Assembly (NCBI GenBank): GCA_041753075.1
Contig: JBGSVE010000063.1
Span: 1 to 64,000, forward strand
DNA from: UBA6163 sp041753075
GTDB taxonomy: Bacteria; Planctomycetota; Planctomycetia; Pirellulales; Pirellulaceae
Length of the DNA stretch: 64,000 bases
Reading direction: 5' to 3'
The position numbers and the translations under genes were made by a program. Under the pieces are notes generated by a model. That model did no database searches, had not been told where the DNA came from, and was given only the letters and a program-made list of their open reading frames with translations. This document shows, in pieces, positions 8,709 to 16,660 of the stretch. Positions within the stretch are counted from its first letter, which is position 1. Each line of letters starts with the position of its first letter.

Positions 8709-9991
8709 GAACCCGGTTTTTCTTCGTGCGTGATTAGGCGTGCCGAGCGGCTGCGAAACAGAAAGCTCAAACCCCACTGGAACAGCACCAGCACGCGATT
8801 GGAAAACTGAGTGATTTGCGTCAAGTGAATGACCAGCCAAACCAGCCACGCAATCAAGCCGCTGAGTTGACGGTCTCCAACCAACGCCACCGCTTGGAAC
8901 CGTCCAATCACCGCCATGCTGCCGCGATCACGATACTGGAATTTTGCTTCCGGTGTGTTGCCGGCGTCTAACTCGCCAATTCGCGTTGCAACGAAATCGC
9001 CTTGCTGCATCGCCACGGGTGCCAAACCGGGCAGCGGCTTGCCATTCTCGCCGGGGCAATGCACGGTATCGCCGATGGCCATGATCTCGCTGTAGCGAGA
9101 AACGGTGAGGTCGGCGTTGACTTGCAAGTGACCGGAACGGCTGATTGTGGCTCCGGTGGCGTCGGCGAGTTTTTTGGCCAATGGTGAGGCCGCAACACCC
9201 GCAGCCCAAATCACGGTGGCGGTCGCGACTCGCTCTTCCTTATCCTTCGTTTTCAGCATCACATAGCCGTCGCCAATATCGGTAACCATCGTTTCGGTGC
9301 GCAGTTCGACGCCCAGTTGCGCCAGCGCCTTGGCGGCTTTATTGCACAGCGGTTCGGGATAAACGTGCAGCGGCCGCGGTGCACCCTCGACCAACATCAC
9401 CCGCGCCTCCGACGGATCGATGCTGCGAAAATCATGTTTGAGCGTGTGTTTGGCGATTTCACACAGCGCACCGGACAACTCGGTTCCCGTTGGCCCGGCA
9501 CCGACAATCACAAACGTCAACAGCGCCGCGCGTTTCGCCGGATCGGTTTCGCGTTCGGCATATTCAAACGCCGACAAGATGCGGCTGCGAATCTCCGTTG
9601 CGCCTTCGATCGTCTTCAATCCGGGGGCGTACTTTTCCCAGTGATCGTTGCCAAAGTAGCTGTGCGTCGCACCGGCGGCCAGGACCAGATAGTCGTAGGG
9701 CAATTCACCATCGGCAAGAATCACGCGTTTGTTGGCGACGTCGAAGTCAACCACCTCGCCCAGCAACGTCGTGCAATTGGCCTGGCGGCGCAGCAACCCG
9801 CGCAGCGGCGACGCGATGTTCGCGGGCGACAAGTCGCCGGTTGCGACTTGGTAAAGCAGCGGCTGAAACAGATGATGATTGCGACGGTCAACAAGCGTCA
9901 CCCGTAGCTTTGCTTTGCGCATCGCGATGGCAGCCCGCAAACCACCAAAGCCGCCACCAATGATGACGACCCGACCTGGCATTTGGTTCAT
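8705..9991 (-). CDS. ndh: Type II NADH dehydrogenase (FAD-dependent)
   Basis: A single-subunit, non-proton-pumping NADH:quinone oxidoreductase of 428 residues, bound to the inner face of the membrane. The FAD-binding motif GGGFGGLRAAIAMRKAKLRV is near the N-terminus, followed by the HLFQPLLYQVATGDLSP segment diagnostic of Ndh. The NAD-binding motif FVIVGAGPTGTELSGAL is at about residue 160, and the second FAD segment (MAIGDTVHC) at about 300. The C-terminal 60 residues are hydrophobic and basic, as in membrane-attached family members. A slightly later start at MPGRVVIIGG is possible. Its stop overlaps the pyrE stop by 4 bp. Confidence 0.92.
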   Translation of the reverse strand: MNQMPGRVVIIGGGFGGLRAAIAMRKAKLRVTLVDRRNHHLFQPLLYQVATGDLSPANIASPLRGLLRRQANCTTLLGEVVDFDVANKRVILADGELPYDYLVLAAGATHSYFGNDHWEKYAPGLKTIEGATEIRSRILSAFEYAERETDPAKRAALLTFVIVGAGPTGTELSGALCEIAKHTLKHDFRSIDPSEARVMLVEGAPRPLHVYPEPLCNKAAKALAQLGVELRTETMVTDIGDGYVMLKTKDKEERVATATVIWAAGVAASPLAKKLADATGATISRSGHLQVNADLTVSRYSEIMAIGDTVHCPGENGKPLPGLAPVAMQQGDFVATRIGELDAGNTPEAKFQYRDRGSMAVIGRFQAVALVGDRQLSGLIAWLVWLVIHLTQITQFSNRVLVLFQWGLSFLFRSRSARLITHEEKPGS

Positions 9992-10032
9992 CCGCGAATC
10001 GCTCCGTTGATAACGACGCTCTACATGATTTA

Positions 10033-10111
10033 GTGAGCCGTGACGCGTAATCGGCCGGGCCTGCCTTACGGCCCGTGGCCGCGCGGTCTAGCCTTACAGC
10101 CAGCGGCTCAC
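10033..10111. repeat. Intergenic element with GTGAGCCG/CGGCTCAC terminal inverted repeats
   Basis: A 79-bp segment begins with GTGAGCCG and ends with its exact inverse CGGCTCAC. Inside, a smaller inverted repeat (GGCCGGGC/GCCCGTGGCC region) sits near the middle. It lies just downstream of the DUF1080 stop and could fold as a terminator-like stem. Elements of this form, with AGCCG/CGGCT ends, are common between planctomycete genes (recalled, not searched). Confidence 0.6.
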
Positions 10112-10128
10112 AAGATCATCGTTGTTGA

Positions 10129-10884
10129 CTACTTGGTCGTCTTCAAGCTGATGTCTTTGAAGTCCGCGAACATCGGTTTGCCGGCGTGAAGCTGCAGCGC
10201 GATGACGCCTTCGCCGAGTGCCAGCTTGGGTTCGTTGTCGGTGAAGTCAAGAATCAACGTGCCGTTGAGGTAGTGCTGGATATGATTTCCGTTGGCAACG
10301 ATCTGGACTTGATTCCAATCATCGATCTTCATCAATTTTTGGAAGCCGGCTTGATCGATCAATTCGCCGAGGCTTTCTTTTCCGGATTCGTTACAAACGG
10401 CCTTTTCACCGGCGGCACAAATACGACCACGCTTGCCGCCTTCGTCGTAAATGAAACCCGAGACATCAGGAAACTTGTTCTGGTTGCGAATCTCGTGTTG
10501 GTAGCCGCGGACGACCCATTTATTCTTGGCGGAATCGTCGGTGATATGCTTCGAGCGATATTGCACGCCGGAGTTGTTGGTGGCGTTGCAGCGAAACGTG
10601 AACGACAATTCAAAGTCTTTGGGTTTGCCGCCTTGCCAAATCAAGAACGTGTTGCCCTTCGCAGGACTTTCGTCGGTGGTTTCGCCGTGAATCACTCCAT
10701 CGCGAACGGTCCACAGCCGCGGGTCACCGCTCCAACCTGTCAGGTCGGTGCCATTGAACAAAACTTCAGCGTCGGTGCTAGCGACTTGGCCCGCTTCATC
10801 AGCCGACGACACCATTGACTGTCCAGCGACGGCCAATATCGCCGCCACAATACGCACAGAAACATTCACGATAGGATTCTCCAA
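10129..10884 (-). CDS. Secreted DUF1080 (3-keto-disaccharide hydrolase-like) protein
   Basis: A 251-residue exported protein with a signal peptide (about residues 1-28) and one DUF1080 concanavalin-like domain. Diagnostic segments are FNGTDLTGWSG, WTVRDGVIHGET, GNTFLIWQGGKPKDFELSFTFR, NNSGVQYRSKH, and the C-terminal IALQLHAGKPMFADFKDISLK. The family is greatly expanded in planctomycetes, and some members hydrolyse 3-keto-glycosides. The substrate of this one is unknown. It appears to be a single gene with no operon partner, and it faces away from the GTPase gene across a 156-bp intergenic region. Confidence 0.88.
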   Translation of the reverse strand: MENPIVNVSVRIVAAILAVAGQSMVSSADEAGQVASTDAEVLFNGTDLTGWSGDPRLWTVRDGVIHGETTDESPAKGNTFLIWQGGKPKDFELSFTFRCNATNNSGVQYRSKHITDDSAKNKWVVRGYQHEIRNQNKFPDVSGFIYDEGGKRGRICAAGEKAVCNESGKESLGELIDQAGFQKLMKIDDWNQVQIVANGNHIQHYLNGTLILDFTDNEPKLALGEGVIALQLHAGKPMFADFKDISLKTTK

Positions 10885-11040
10885 GAGTGGGTGGGATTTC
10901 GCTGAATCAAAAACAAACTGATTCCGCCGCGACGCCGCATTGTATTCAATCGTCCCCCGATTCGCTGGGGGTATTTTCGGATATCATTCAGCGTCACATC
11001 AGAACCCTCGCTTCGACCTACTTGCGTCACCCATCGATAC

Positions 11041-12882
11041 GTGAATTTGTCCGCCCCAACCACGCCCTCCGACGATTCATTCGAGCGTCGCGTTCGACTT
11101 GCCAGCACCGCAGTTCTTGGTGACAGTCCGACCGGTCGCGCCGTGCGGCAATTGTGTGACTCCCACGCGGAGTCATTGCGCGGGATCACGACCGATCGAA
11201 CCGGCGGTGCGATGGTTGTGGCAATCGTCGGCGCGACGGGACAGGGGAAATCTTGGCTGCTGCGGCAGTTTATCAATTCACCCGTGACGGTCGCGGCGAT
11301 TCGCAGCGGTAACAATGCCGATGAAGCGACCGAACGTTTAATTTGGGTCGGCCCAATGCCGCCAACGAATCTTGACACGCGGCACGAGCAGTTTCTGTAT
11401 TGTTCCAGCGATCAAATGTATTTGTTGGGCGTGCCTTACCTGTTGCTTGACTCGCCGGGCTCGACGGACAATCGATCCGATGTCAATGAGACGGCAAAAT
11501 CGGCGCTGTCGATGGCCAGCGTTTTGTTGATGGTGGTGCGGCGCGACCAAATTCGCAGTCACACGGTCGATATGTTGGCGGCGGCCAGCGAAGGTTCGCT
11601 CGTCGTGCCGGTGATTAATTCCTGTGACCAAGTTACCGACGCGGTCCAAACCGACACCGAAGCGTTTATGGCTCGGGTGCGCCGCGCGGCACCGCGCAGC
11701 CAAGTCACCGCAGCGGTCTTTGTGCCTGACTTCGAAGTCGCCGGACGAAACGAAACGATCGTCGGCGGCGATGCGATCAAAGCGATCGACCACGCGCTGC
11801 ACGCCGAATTGTCCGAGCGAAACGCGTTGTCGCGCACCGCCCATCGATTGGCCGCGATGGATTCGCGATTTCGCACTGCGCTTGACGTTTGCCTGCGCGA
11901 TCAATTGCCCAATTTGACCGCGGCGGTGCAGCGATTAAATGAAGCCGCCAAGGCGCTGCCGGAAGAAATTGCGGCCAGTTTGGTTGGCACCAGCCCGGCC
12001 CTGAAGGCGGCAATCCGCTCGCGGTTGCGGGCCAGTTTGTTGACCGAGACATCGTCGTTGTGGTTTCCCTATCGCACGGTGCTCGGTGTGTTGAGTTTGA
12101 CCAGCGGTGCTTGGGATCGCGTCGTGTTGTCGCTGGCCGGTTCGCTGCCGTCGCTGCTCAGCGCCGCGTACACCGGTGTGCGCAATTTCAACCAAGCGAG
12201 CGAGCACGCGCGCGATGTGCGCGACGGCATTCGCGTGCGCAGCGCCGCCGCGGTCGCCGATCGGCTGGGACCACTGGTCGCGCGCTTTCGCGCCGAAATC
12301 CATCGGCTCAGCGGCAAACAAACGGCCGACAATGACGACGAGCATCAGCGCAACGCGAACCAAGATCGCACGCGCTCGAGTCCGGCGTTTCTGGCGGGAG
12401 TTGATGCGCTGCAAGAAAAGTCGCAACAGATTTTTGACGACGCCATCGAACGTGCTGCGGTATCGCGGTTCACGGCGACGGCCTGCGCAATACTCGGCAC
12501 CGCGATCTTTTGGGCATTGATGGCCGGACCCGTGGTAACGTTGTATCGCGACTATGTGCTGGCCAGCGCCGAGGCGCTGAGCAGTTCCAACGGCAACCTC
12601 GAGCGATTCCCGCGCCCGGATTTTGCGATGATTTTTACTAGCGTTGTGTTGTCGGTGCTGCCGCTGGCGATCTTAGCGATGATCGTGTTATCAATCGTCC
12701 AGGGCCGACGACGAGTGGATCGCGCCGAAGCGTCAATCCGCGACGAGCATCGCCAAGCCATTGCCCATTTGCAACAACAGCGAATTTTGCGATTGCAGTG
12801 GGATGATCCGTTGTTGGCCGACGCCGAGTTCTTGCTTTCGGTTGGTGCAAAACATTCTGGCGACGCGGAGCCGGGCCGATGA
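11041..12882 (+). CDS. Dynamin-like membrane GTPase
   Basis: A 613-residue protein with an N-terminal GTPase domain. The P-loop is GATGQGKS (residues 64-71), the G3 motif is DSPG (137-140), and the G4 position reads NSCD (193-196) in place of NKxD. A helical region follows, with a hydrophobic patch at about 345-377 that may bind membranes. There is a charged region (about 385-460) and two membrane segments near 475-500 and 530-560, then a basic C-terminal tail. GTP start codon is GTG. Its last 4 bp overlap the exbB start (ATGA), so the two are translationally coupled. Dynamin-like is inferred from architecture and not from detailed homology. Confidence 0.7.
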   Translation: MNLSAPTTPSDDSFERRVRLASTAVLGDSPTGRAVRQLCDSHAESLRGITTDRTGGAMVVAIVGATGQGKSWLLRQFINSPVTVAAIRSGNNADEATERLIWVGPMPPTNLDTRHEQFLYCSSDQMYLLGVPYLLLDSPGSTDNRSDVNETAKSALSMASVLLMVVRRDQIRSHTVDMLAAASEGSLVVPVINSCDQVTDAVQTDTEAFMARVRRAAPRSQVTAAVFVPDFEVAGRNETIVGGDAIKAIDHALHAELSERNALSRTAHRLAAMDSRFRTALDVCLRDQLPNLTAAVQRLNEAAKALPEEIAASLVGTSPALKAAIRSRLRASLLTETSSLWFPYRTVLGVLSLTSGAWDRVVLSLAGSLPSLLSAAYTGVRNFNQASEHARDVRDGIRVRSAAAVADRLGPLVARFRAEIHRLSGKQTADNDDEHQRNANQDRTRSSPAFLAGVDALQEKSQQIFDDAIERAAVSRFTATACAILGTAIFWALMAGPVVTLYRDYVLASAEALSSSNGNLERFPRPDFAMIFTSVVLSVLPLAILAMIVLSIVQGRRRVDRAEASIRDEHRQAIAHLQQQRILRLQWDDPLLADAEFLLSVGAKHSGDAEPGR

Positions 12883-13562
12883 ATGCGATCGAGATCATCT
12901 TCAGCGGCGGGATTGTCGGTGTCTTGATCCTGCTGGTGTTGTTGGGACTCAGTGTTGCGGCGGTGTATCTGGTGTTTGACCAAATCATGACGCTGCGGCG
13001 ACGCGATGTGTTGCCCGATGGGTTGCATGACGCGGTGCGACAGGCGCTGTTGCGCGGCAATGTTGGCGAAGCCGATGCGGCCTGCCGCCGTCAACCCAGT
13101 GTGCTCAGCTACGTGCTGGTTCGCGGGTTGGCCGAAGTCGATTTGGGCTGGAACGAGGTTGAGAAGGCGGTCGAGGATTCGCTCGCCGAACAATCGGCGC
13201 GATTGATGAGAAAAATCGAATACCTATCGTTGATCGGCAACATCGCCCCGATGGTCGGCTTGCTCGGCACCGTCACCGGCATGATCTTGGCGTTTCAACA
13301 AGTCGCCGCATCGGCGGGCACTGCTGGCGCAGGAGACTTGGCCGAAGGCATTTACCAAGCGCTAGTAACCACAGTCGGCGGATTGGTGGTGGCGATCCCA
13401 TCGATCGGTGCGTTCGCTATTTTTCGTAATCGAGTCGATGCGTTGATCGCGGAAATCGCAAATCAAGCGGGCCACGCATTGTCGCCAATCAAACGCCGCG
13501 CCGCACCACGGCGCAGTCCATCACCGATGCCACTAACGCGTCCACAAACACCGCCCAGTTAG
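12879..13562 (+). CDS. ExbB/TolQ/MotA-family proton channel protein
   Basis: A 227-residue inner-membrane protein forming the pentameric channel of ExbBD/TolQR-type motors, which convert proton flow into force on a periplasmic partner. There is one membrane segment at residues 10-35, a cytoplasmic region with a small helical domain, and two C-terminal segments at about 110-140 and 155-190. The family signature GNIAPMVGLLGTVTGMILAF is present, as is LVTTVGGLVVAIPSIGAF. The C-terminus is a Pro/Arg-rich tail. It overlaps the GTPase gene upstream. Its ExbD partners lie 1.07 kb downstream, on the far side of an opposite-strand glycosyltransferase. Confidence 0.92.
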   Translation: MNAIEIIFSGGIVGVLILLVLLGLSVAAVYLVFDQIMTLRRRDVLPDGLHDAVRQALLRGNVGEADAACRRQPSVLSYVLVRGLAEVDLGWNEVEKAVEDSLAEQSARLMRKIEYLSLIGNIAPMVGLLGTVTGMILAFQQVAASAGTAGAGDLAEGIYQALVTTVGGLVVAIPSIGAFAIFRNRVDALIAEIANQAGHALSPIKRRAAPRRSPSPMPLTRPQTPPS

Positions 13563-13618
13563 GCTCGCTTGGAAATTGCCCCATTTTCCCCCTCTGCACA
13601 TTCCGCGACAAAGACGCA

Positions 13619-14368
13619 CTACGCGGCGCCTCGACGAGCGCGCAGCAACTGTTTGCTTCTCGCTACCACGCGTGTGGTCTCGTTGAATGTACGATAAGGA
13701 AACACGGTCCAGTAACGCAGGTACCAAGGCAACTTGTGCTCGGGGCGCCCGGCACATTGAGTTTTAAACCGATGTTGGCGTTGGGAGACGGGAAAGGGAA
13801 GCACCGCGGCGGCGCGAAGGCCAAAAAACCATTCGCGATCCATCGCATGGTCGATCGGCAGCTTCATCGGGTCAAGGGTCTTAGCGAGCACTTCAGCGGC
13901 GTGGCGTGTGACAACGTAGGCTCCCGTGCCGCAAAGTCGCGTCAGGCAAATGCAGAGTTGGTACTCGTTATCAAGCTTCGCAAACGGCACCGGATGAGGA
14001 TCATGAAAACCGCAGATGCGAAGAATGTCCCACGTCGATTGATATTCGATCGCGCGGTCGATTATGTTCCGCAAACTAGCAGCCGGCTTGGTATCGTCTT
14101 CCAAAATTAACGCATGAGAATGGCTGGACTGAAGGAACATTCGAAATGCCTTCAGATGGCTGAGATAACATCCGATGTGGCCATAATTATCTCGATGTCC
14201 GTGACGCAACTGAAAGTTTCGTGCCGAATAATTCGGATGTGGCAGCGTCAACGCTCGGCCGTCAACCGCTTCGACTCGAGTAAATTCGATTTCGCTCTGA
14301 CGAAGATTGTCGCTGACAAATTCCCACCGCTCGGTCGCTTGAGCAAGATTGATCACGTAGGCGTGCAC
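13619..14368 (-). CDS. Glycosyltransferase family 25 (LPS biosynthesis type)
   Basis: A 249-residue cytoplasmic glycosyltransferase that would add a sugar to a surface glycan, with a GTG start (MHAYVINLAQATERWEFV). The family 25 landmarks are the opening YVINLxxATER, the region RVEAVDGRAL, GHIGCYLSHLKAF, the metal/nucleotide motif LILEDD (about residues 88-93), and GTGAYVVTRHAAEVL. The tail is short and basic. It lies on the opposite strand inside the exbB-exbD cassette, which suggests a later insertion there. No other surface-glycan genes are nearby. Confidence 0.87.
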   Translation of the reverse strand: MHAYVINLAQATERWEFVSDNLRQSEIEFTRVEAVDGRALTLPHPNYSARNFQLRHGHRDNYGHIGCYLSHLKAFRMFLQSSHSHALILEDDTKPAASLRNIIDRAIEYQSTWDILRICGFHDPHPVPFAKLDNEYQLCICLTRLCGTGAYVVTRHAAEVLAKTLDPMKLPIDHAMDREWFFGLRAAAVLPFPVSQRQHRFKTQCAGRPEHKLPWYLRYWTVFPYRTFNETTRVVARSKQLLRARRGAA

Positions 14369-14631
14369 GACAGCCTCCGACTGTCCAGGGTGACTGAATT
14401 GGCCTCAGCAACAAACAACTTTTCCGATACTCTTTTAGTAAACTCAAGGGCGAGCCGCAACGTCAATGACGCACCCGCTACGCTACTGCTGCGCTGCAGG
14501 TCGATTTTAGGATCAGCCGCAGTGCGAGAGCACGCGGTTTAAGTTGCGGGAGCCGCACGCTATCGCGAGGCGGCTGAATCATTCAACCCTAATTCCGAGC
14601 TGTGACGCAGCACTGGTAGCTGCTTATACCG

Positions 14632-15051
14632 ATGCGAGTACCTCAAGCTTCCGAACGATCATCTGACGGCGTCAACATGACGCCGATGATCGACGTTGTG
14701 TTTCTGCTAATTATCTTTTTTCTCGTTTCCAGCCATTTGGCCAAACAAGAATCTCGCTTGCCACTGGATTTGCCTGTGGCAGGTGCGACGACGATTGAAG
14801 ATGCGATTGAAAAGCGATTGAGCATCAACGTAGACGAGTCGGGACAAATTCAAGTCGGTTCCGCGGCGGTCCCATCAAGCCGACTGGCCGAACTGCTTGG
14901 CCAATATCAGTCGGACCATGACGGCGCGACCGCCGTTCGCCTCCGCATGGACAAGACGCTGCCGTATCGCGTTATCGAACCGCTGCTTCGCCAAGTTGCG
15001 GCGGTGGGCATTACTGATATTACATTCGCGGTTCACCAGGACCAAAACTGA
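14632..15051 (+). CDS. ExbD/TolR-family motor subunit (first copy)
   Basis: A 139-residue protein with a short cytoplasmic N-terminus, one membrane helix (about residues 18-40) and a periplasmic domain. The helix carries the essential aspartate in NMTPMIDVVFLLIIFFLVS. The periplasmic part ends LLRQVAAVGITDITFAVHQD, as in ExbD/TolR. Its stop overlaps the ATG of the next exbD by 1 bp (TGATG). It should act with the ExbB at 12879 to form the force-generating complex. The 263 bp upstream contain no recognisable gene, so it may have its own promoter now that the glycosyltransferase separates it from exbB. Confidence 0.9.
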   Translation: MRVPQASERSSDGVNMTPMIDVVFLLIIFFLVSSHLAKQESRLPLDLPVAGATTIEDAIEKRLSINVDESGQIQVGSAAVPSSRLAELLGQYQSDHDGATAVRLRMDKTLPYRVIEPLLRQVAAVGITDITFAVHQDQN

Positions 15052-15488
15052 TGCGAGTTCCCAGGCCGCACCGCCCGTCGGGTTTCAATGTGGCGATGAC
15101 TTCGATGATTGACGTGGTGTTCTTGTTGTTAGTATTTTTTTTGTGGACCAGCAGCTTTGAAATGCCCGAGTACGACTTGCTCGGTGCGTTGGCACTGCCG
15201 CCCGTTGGCAACGCCAACTCGACGACGGATGCCGCGCCGGTTCCGTTTGATGAAATTGTGATTCGGATTGTCGAGAATGCCGCAAACTTTGAGTTGCGAC
15301 TCAATGCCAGCGTATTGACCGACACCCGCGAGCTGAAAGATCGTCTGACCGCAATCGCAGCCCTGGGTGCTCAGCCGGCGGTGATCGTGCATCCGGATCC
15401 GGCGGTGCCGATGGAAATTGCGATCCGCGTTTATGACTCAGCCCGGGCCGCCGGTTTTGATCGCGTCTTGTTCACCGTGGTGGAGTGA
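15051..15488 (+). CDS. ExbD/TolR-family motor subunit (second copy)
   Basis: A 145-residue paralogue of the preceding ExbD. The membrane helix contains NVAMTSMIDVVFLLLVFFLW with the conserved aspartate. The periplasmic domain ends EIAIRVYDSARAAGFDRVLFTVVE. Two different ExbD proteins beside one ExbB are common in planctomycetes and suggest a heterodimer in the channel. It is translationally coupled to the first copy. It is the last chromosomal gene before the island boundary, and a GAGCGTCGTAGAACACTTTG motif overlaps its stop codon. Confidence 0.9.
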   Translation: MRVPRPHRPSGFNVAMTSMIDVVFLLLVFFLWTSSFEMPEYDLLGALALPPVGNANSTTDAAPVPFDEIVIRIVENAANFELRLNASVLTDTRELKDRLTAIAALGAQPAVIVHPDPAVPMEIAIRVYDSARAAGFDRVLFTVVE

Positions 15489-15726
15489 GCGTCGTAGAAC
15501 ACTTTGGGCTGGCACTTGGTATAGGCGAGCCATCTGATAACGCACCATTCGCTGCTCGACACGAAGTTCGACGACGTGGGGTGAATCGCAATTTAGCTCC
15601 GTCTCCTTTGTAACCGTAGTCAACGCGTTTGGGATGTTGGGCGATTGCGTGGCTCGACTCGCGTATCTCCGGCGCAAGTTGAGAAGTTTCAATAGCGTTA
15701 TCAAAAAGTGCGTGTAAGTCGAACAA
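15480..15726 (-). pseudogene. Possible transposase C-terminal remnant, frameshifted
   Basis: Reading leftwards from 15726, one frame begins MFDLHALFDNAIETSQLAPE and runs IRESSHAIAQHPKRVDYGY. A second frame then takes over with ELRVEQRMVRYQMARLYQ. The order resembles the end of a DDE transposase, in which a final catalytic region is followed by an Arg-rich ERTTVER-like segment, with one frameshift between. The resemblance is weak and could be coincidental. It lies just outside the proposed island end. Confidence 0.35.
15487..15506 (+). repeat. GAGCGTCGTAGAACACTTTG motif copy
   Basis: A 20-bp motif differing from 4555-4574 at one position. It begins within the exbD stop codon (TGA, 15486-15488). 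Confidence 0.55.
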
Positions 15727-15762
15727 AAAAGCCGAGTTGCAATTTCTCGAAACTCGGCTTTA
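15725..15762 (-). terminator. Stranded intrinsic terminator, probably the ancestral ssrA terminator
   Basis: On the minus strand a stem AAGCCGAGTT/AACTCGGCTT is followed by a run of T (15725-15730). No gene of this strand ends here except the 31-bp ssrA-3'-end copy directly upstream. The intact ssrA at 39.9 kb has a different terminator at the same relative position. Confidence 0.8.
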
Positions 15763-15763
15763 G

Positions 15764-15794
15764 TGGAGGCGGCGGGAATTGACGCCGCGTCCCG
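15764..15794 (-). other. Attachment-site copy: duplicate of the ssrA 3' end
   Basis: These 31 bp match the 3' end of the intact ssrA (39874-39904) at 29 positions. They correspond to the last acceptor-stem strand, discriminator and T-arm. The two differences fall in the T-stem/T-loop (AC changed to CG) and would break the T arm, so this is not part of a working tmRNA. Such a copy is the expected left junction of an element that inserted into the 3' end of ssrA. Confidence 0.8.
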
Positions 15795-15899
15795 GTTTTC
15801 CTAAGTGCCGTTGTAGTATGCAACTTACGGAAACGCAAATTTCCTTGGCAGGGCATTGGCAGGGATCGGGCGACATTCATTGCCAGAATTTGTCAGTTC

Positions 15900-16200
15900 T
15901 TGACAGCCACCTGTTTGGAACATCTCGAAGATCGTCGCGGTGACGAAGCTTACCTCAATGCCCTGGGTGCTCAGCGGCTTCCTGATCCGACCACTGCCGG
16001 TGACTTCTGCCGTCGCTTCAGTGAAGCCGACATCATGCAGTTGATGGCTGCCTTTAATCGAATCCGAGAACGCATTTGGAAGCAGCAACCCAAAGCGTTC
16101 TTTGACTGCGCGATCATTGAAGTCAACGGGACCCAGGTCGAAACTTCGGGCCTATAGAAACAGGGCATCGGCATCAACTACAAAGGCCAATGGGGTTACC
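15900..16200 (+). pseudogene. IS1380-family transposase fragment
   Basis: The reading frame gives CLEHLEDRRGDEAYLNAL, then RLPDPTTAGDFCRRFSEADI and FNRIRERIWKQQPKAFFDCA, the N-terminal third of an IS1380 transposase including the segment before the first catalytic aspartate. An in-frame TAG follows (16155-16157), after which the same frame continues with GIGINYKGQWGY, matching the family's next conserved block. The gene is cut there, next to the IS30 remnant. It is missing its C-terminal two thirds and is not functional. Confidence 0.8.
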
Positions 16201-16528
16201 GCAGACGCGATCCATGGAATCGGTCCCTGCTTGCTTCATGCGCCGCTACTTGCTCAGGCGACCAGAACTTCGTGTTGCCTGAACGCACCTCCTGGTTGAT
16301 CGAAGGCCGATCCATTTTGCGCTCAATAGGTCGTTGCGAACGCCGCCTTTGAGCTGCTGCCTGTGCATTGACCGCAAAATACACACCTGAAATAGAATTG
16401 CGTTTGAGCTCTCGTGAAACCGTACTTTTGGGCCGACCCAAAGCCAACGCGACTTCCTGAGATGTTGCCTTGGAGTGGATCATCTGCGATACCTTTTCGC
16501 ATTCCAAAAAAGTAAACTGAGCTGGCAT
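16196..16528 (-). pseudogene. IS30-family transposase N-terminal fragment
   Basis: Starting at ATG 16528 (MPAQFTFLECEKVSQMIHSK), the translation contains the IS30 helix-turn-helix: ATSQEVALALGRPKSTVSRE followed by LKRN. It ends at about residue 110 after KFWSPEQVAAHEA. IS30 transposases are normally about 330-380 residues and carry a DDE integrase core, which is absent. A 10-bp inverted repeat (CATCGTTGAG at 16526, CTCAACGATG at 16575) overlaps its 5' end. It abuts the IS1380 fragment in opposite orientation, so one element probably landed in the other. Confidence 0.8.
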
Positions 16529-16660
16529 CGTTGAGACTCCGTTCGAATGACCTTGTGACCAAGCCATTCAAACCTCTCAACGATGTTTTTACCTATACCA
16601 GTTTTTTCGATCCGGCCATCATGGCGTTCGATTGGTGCGTTTCAGTTGAACATCCGCCCT

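Noticed and set aside
15764..15794. A second tmRNA or tRNA gene at the left junction
   Set aside because: Only the 31-bp 3' end is present, the T-stem is broken by two changes, and no matching 5' half lies within reach.
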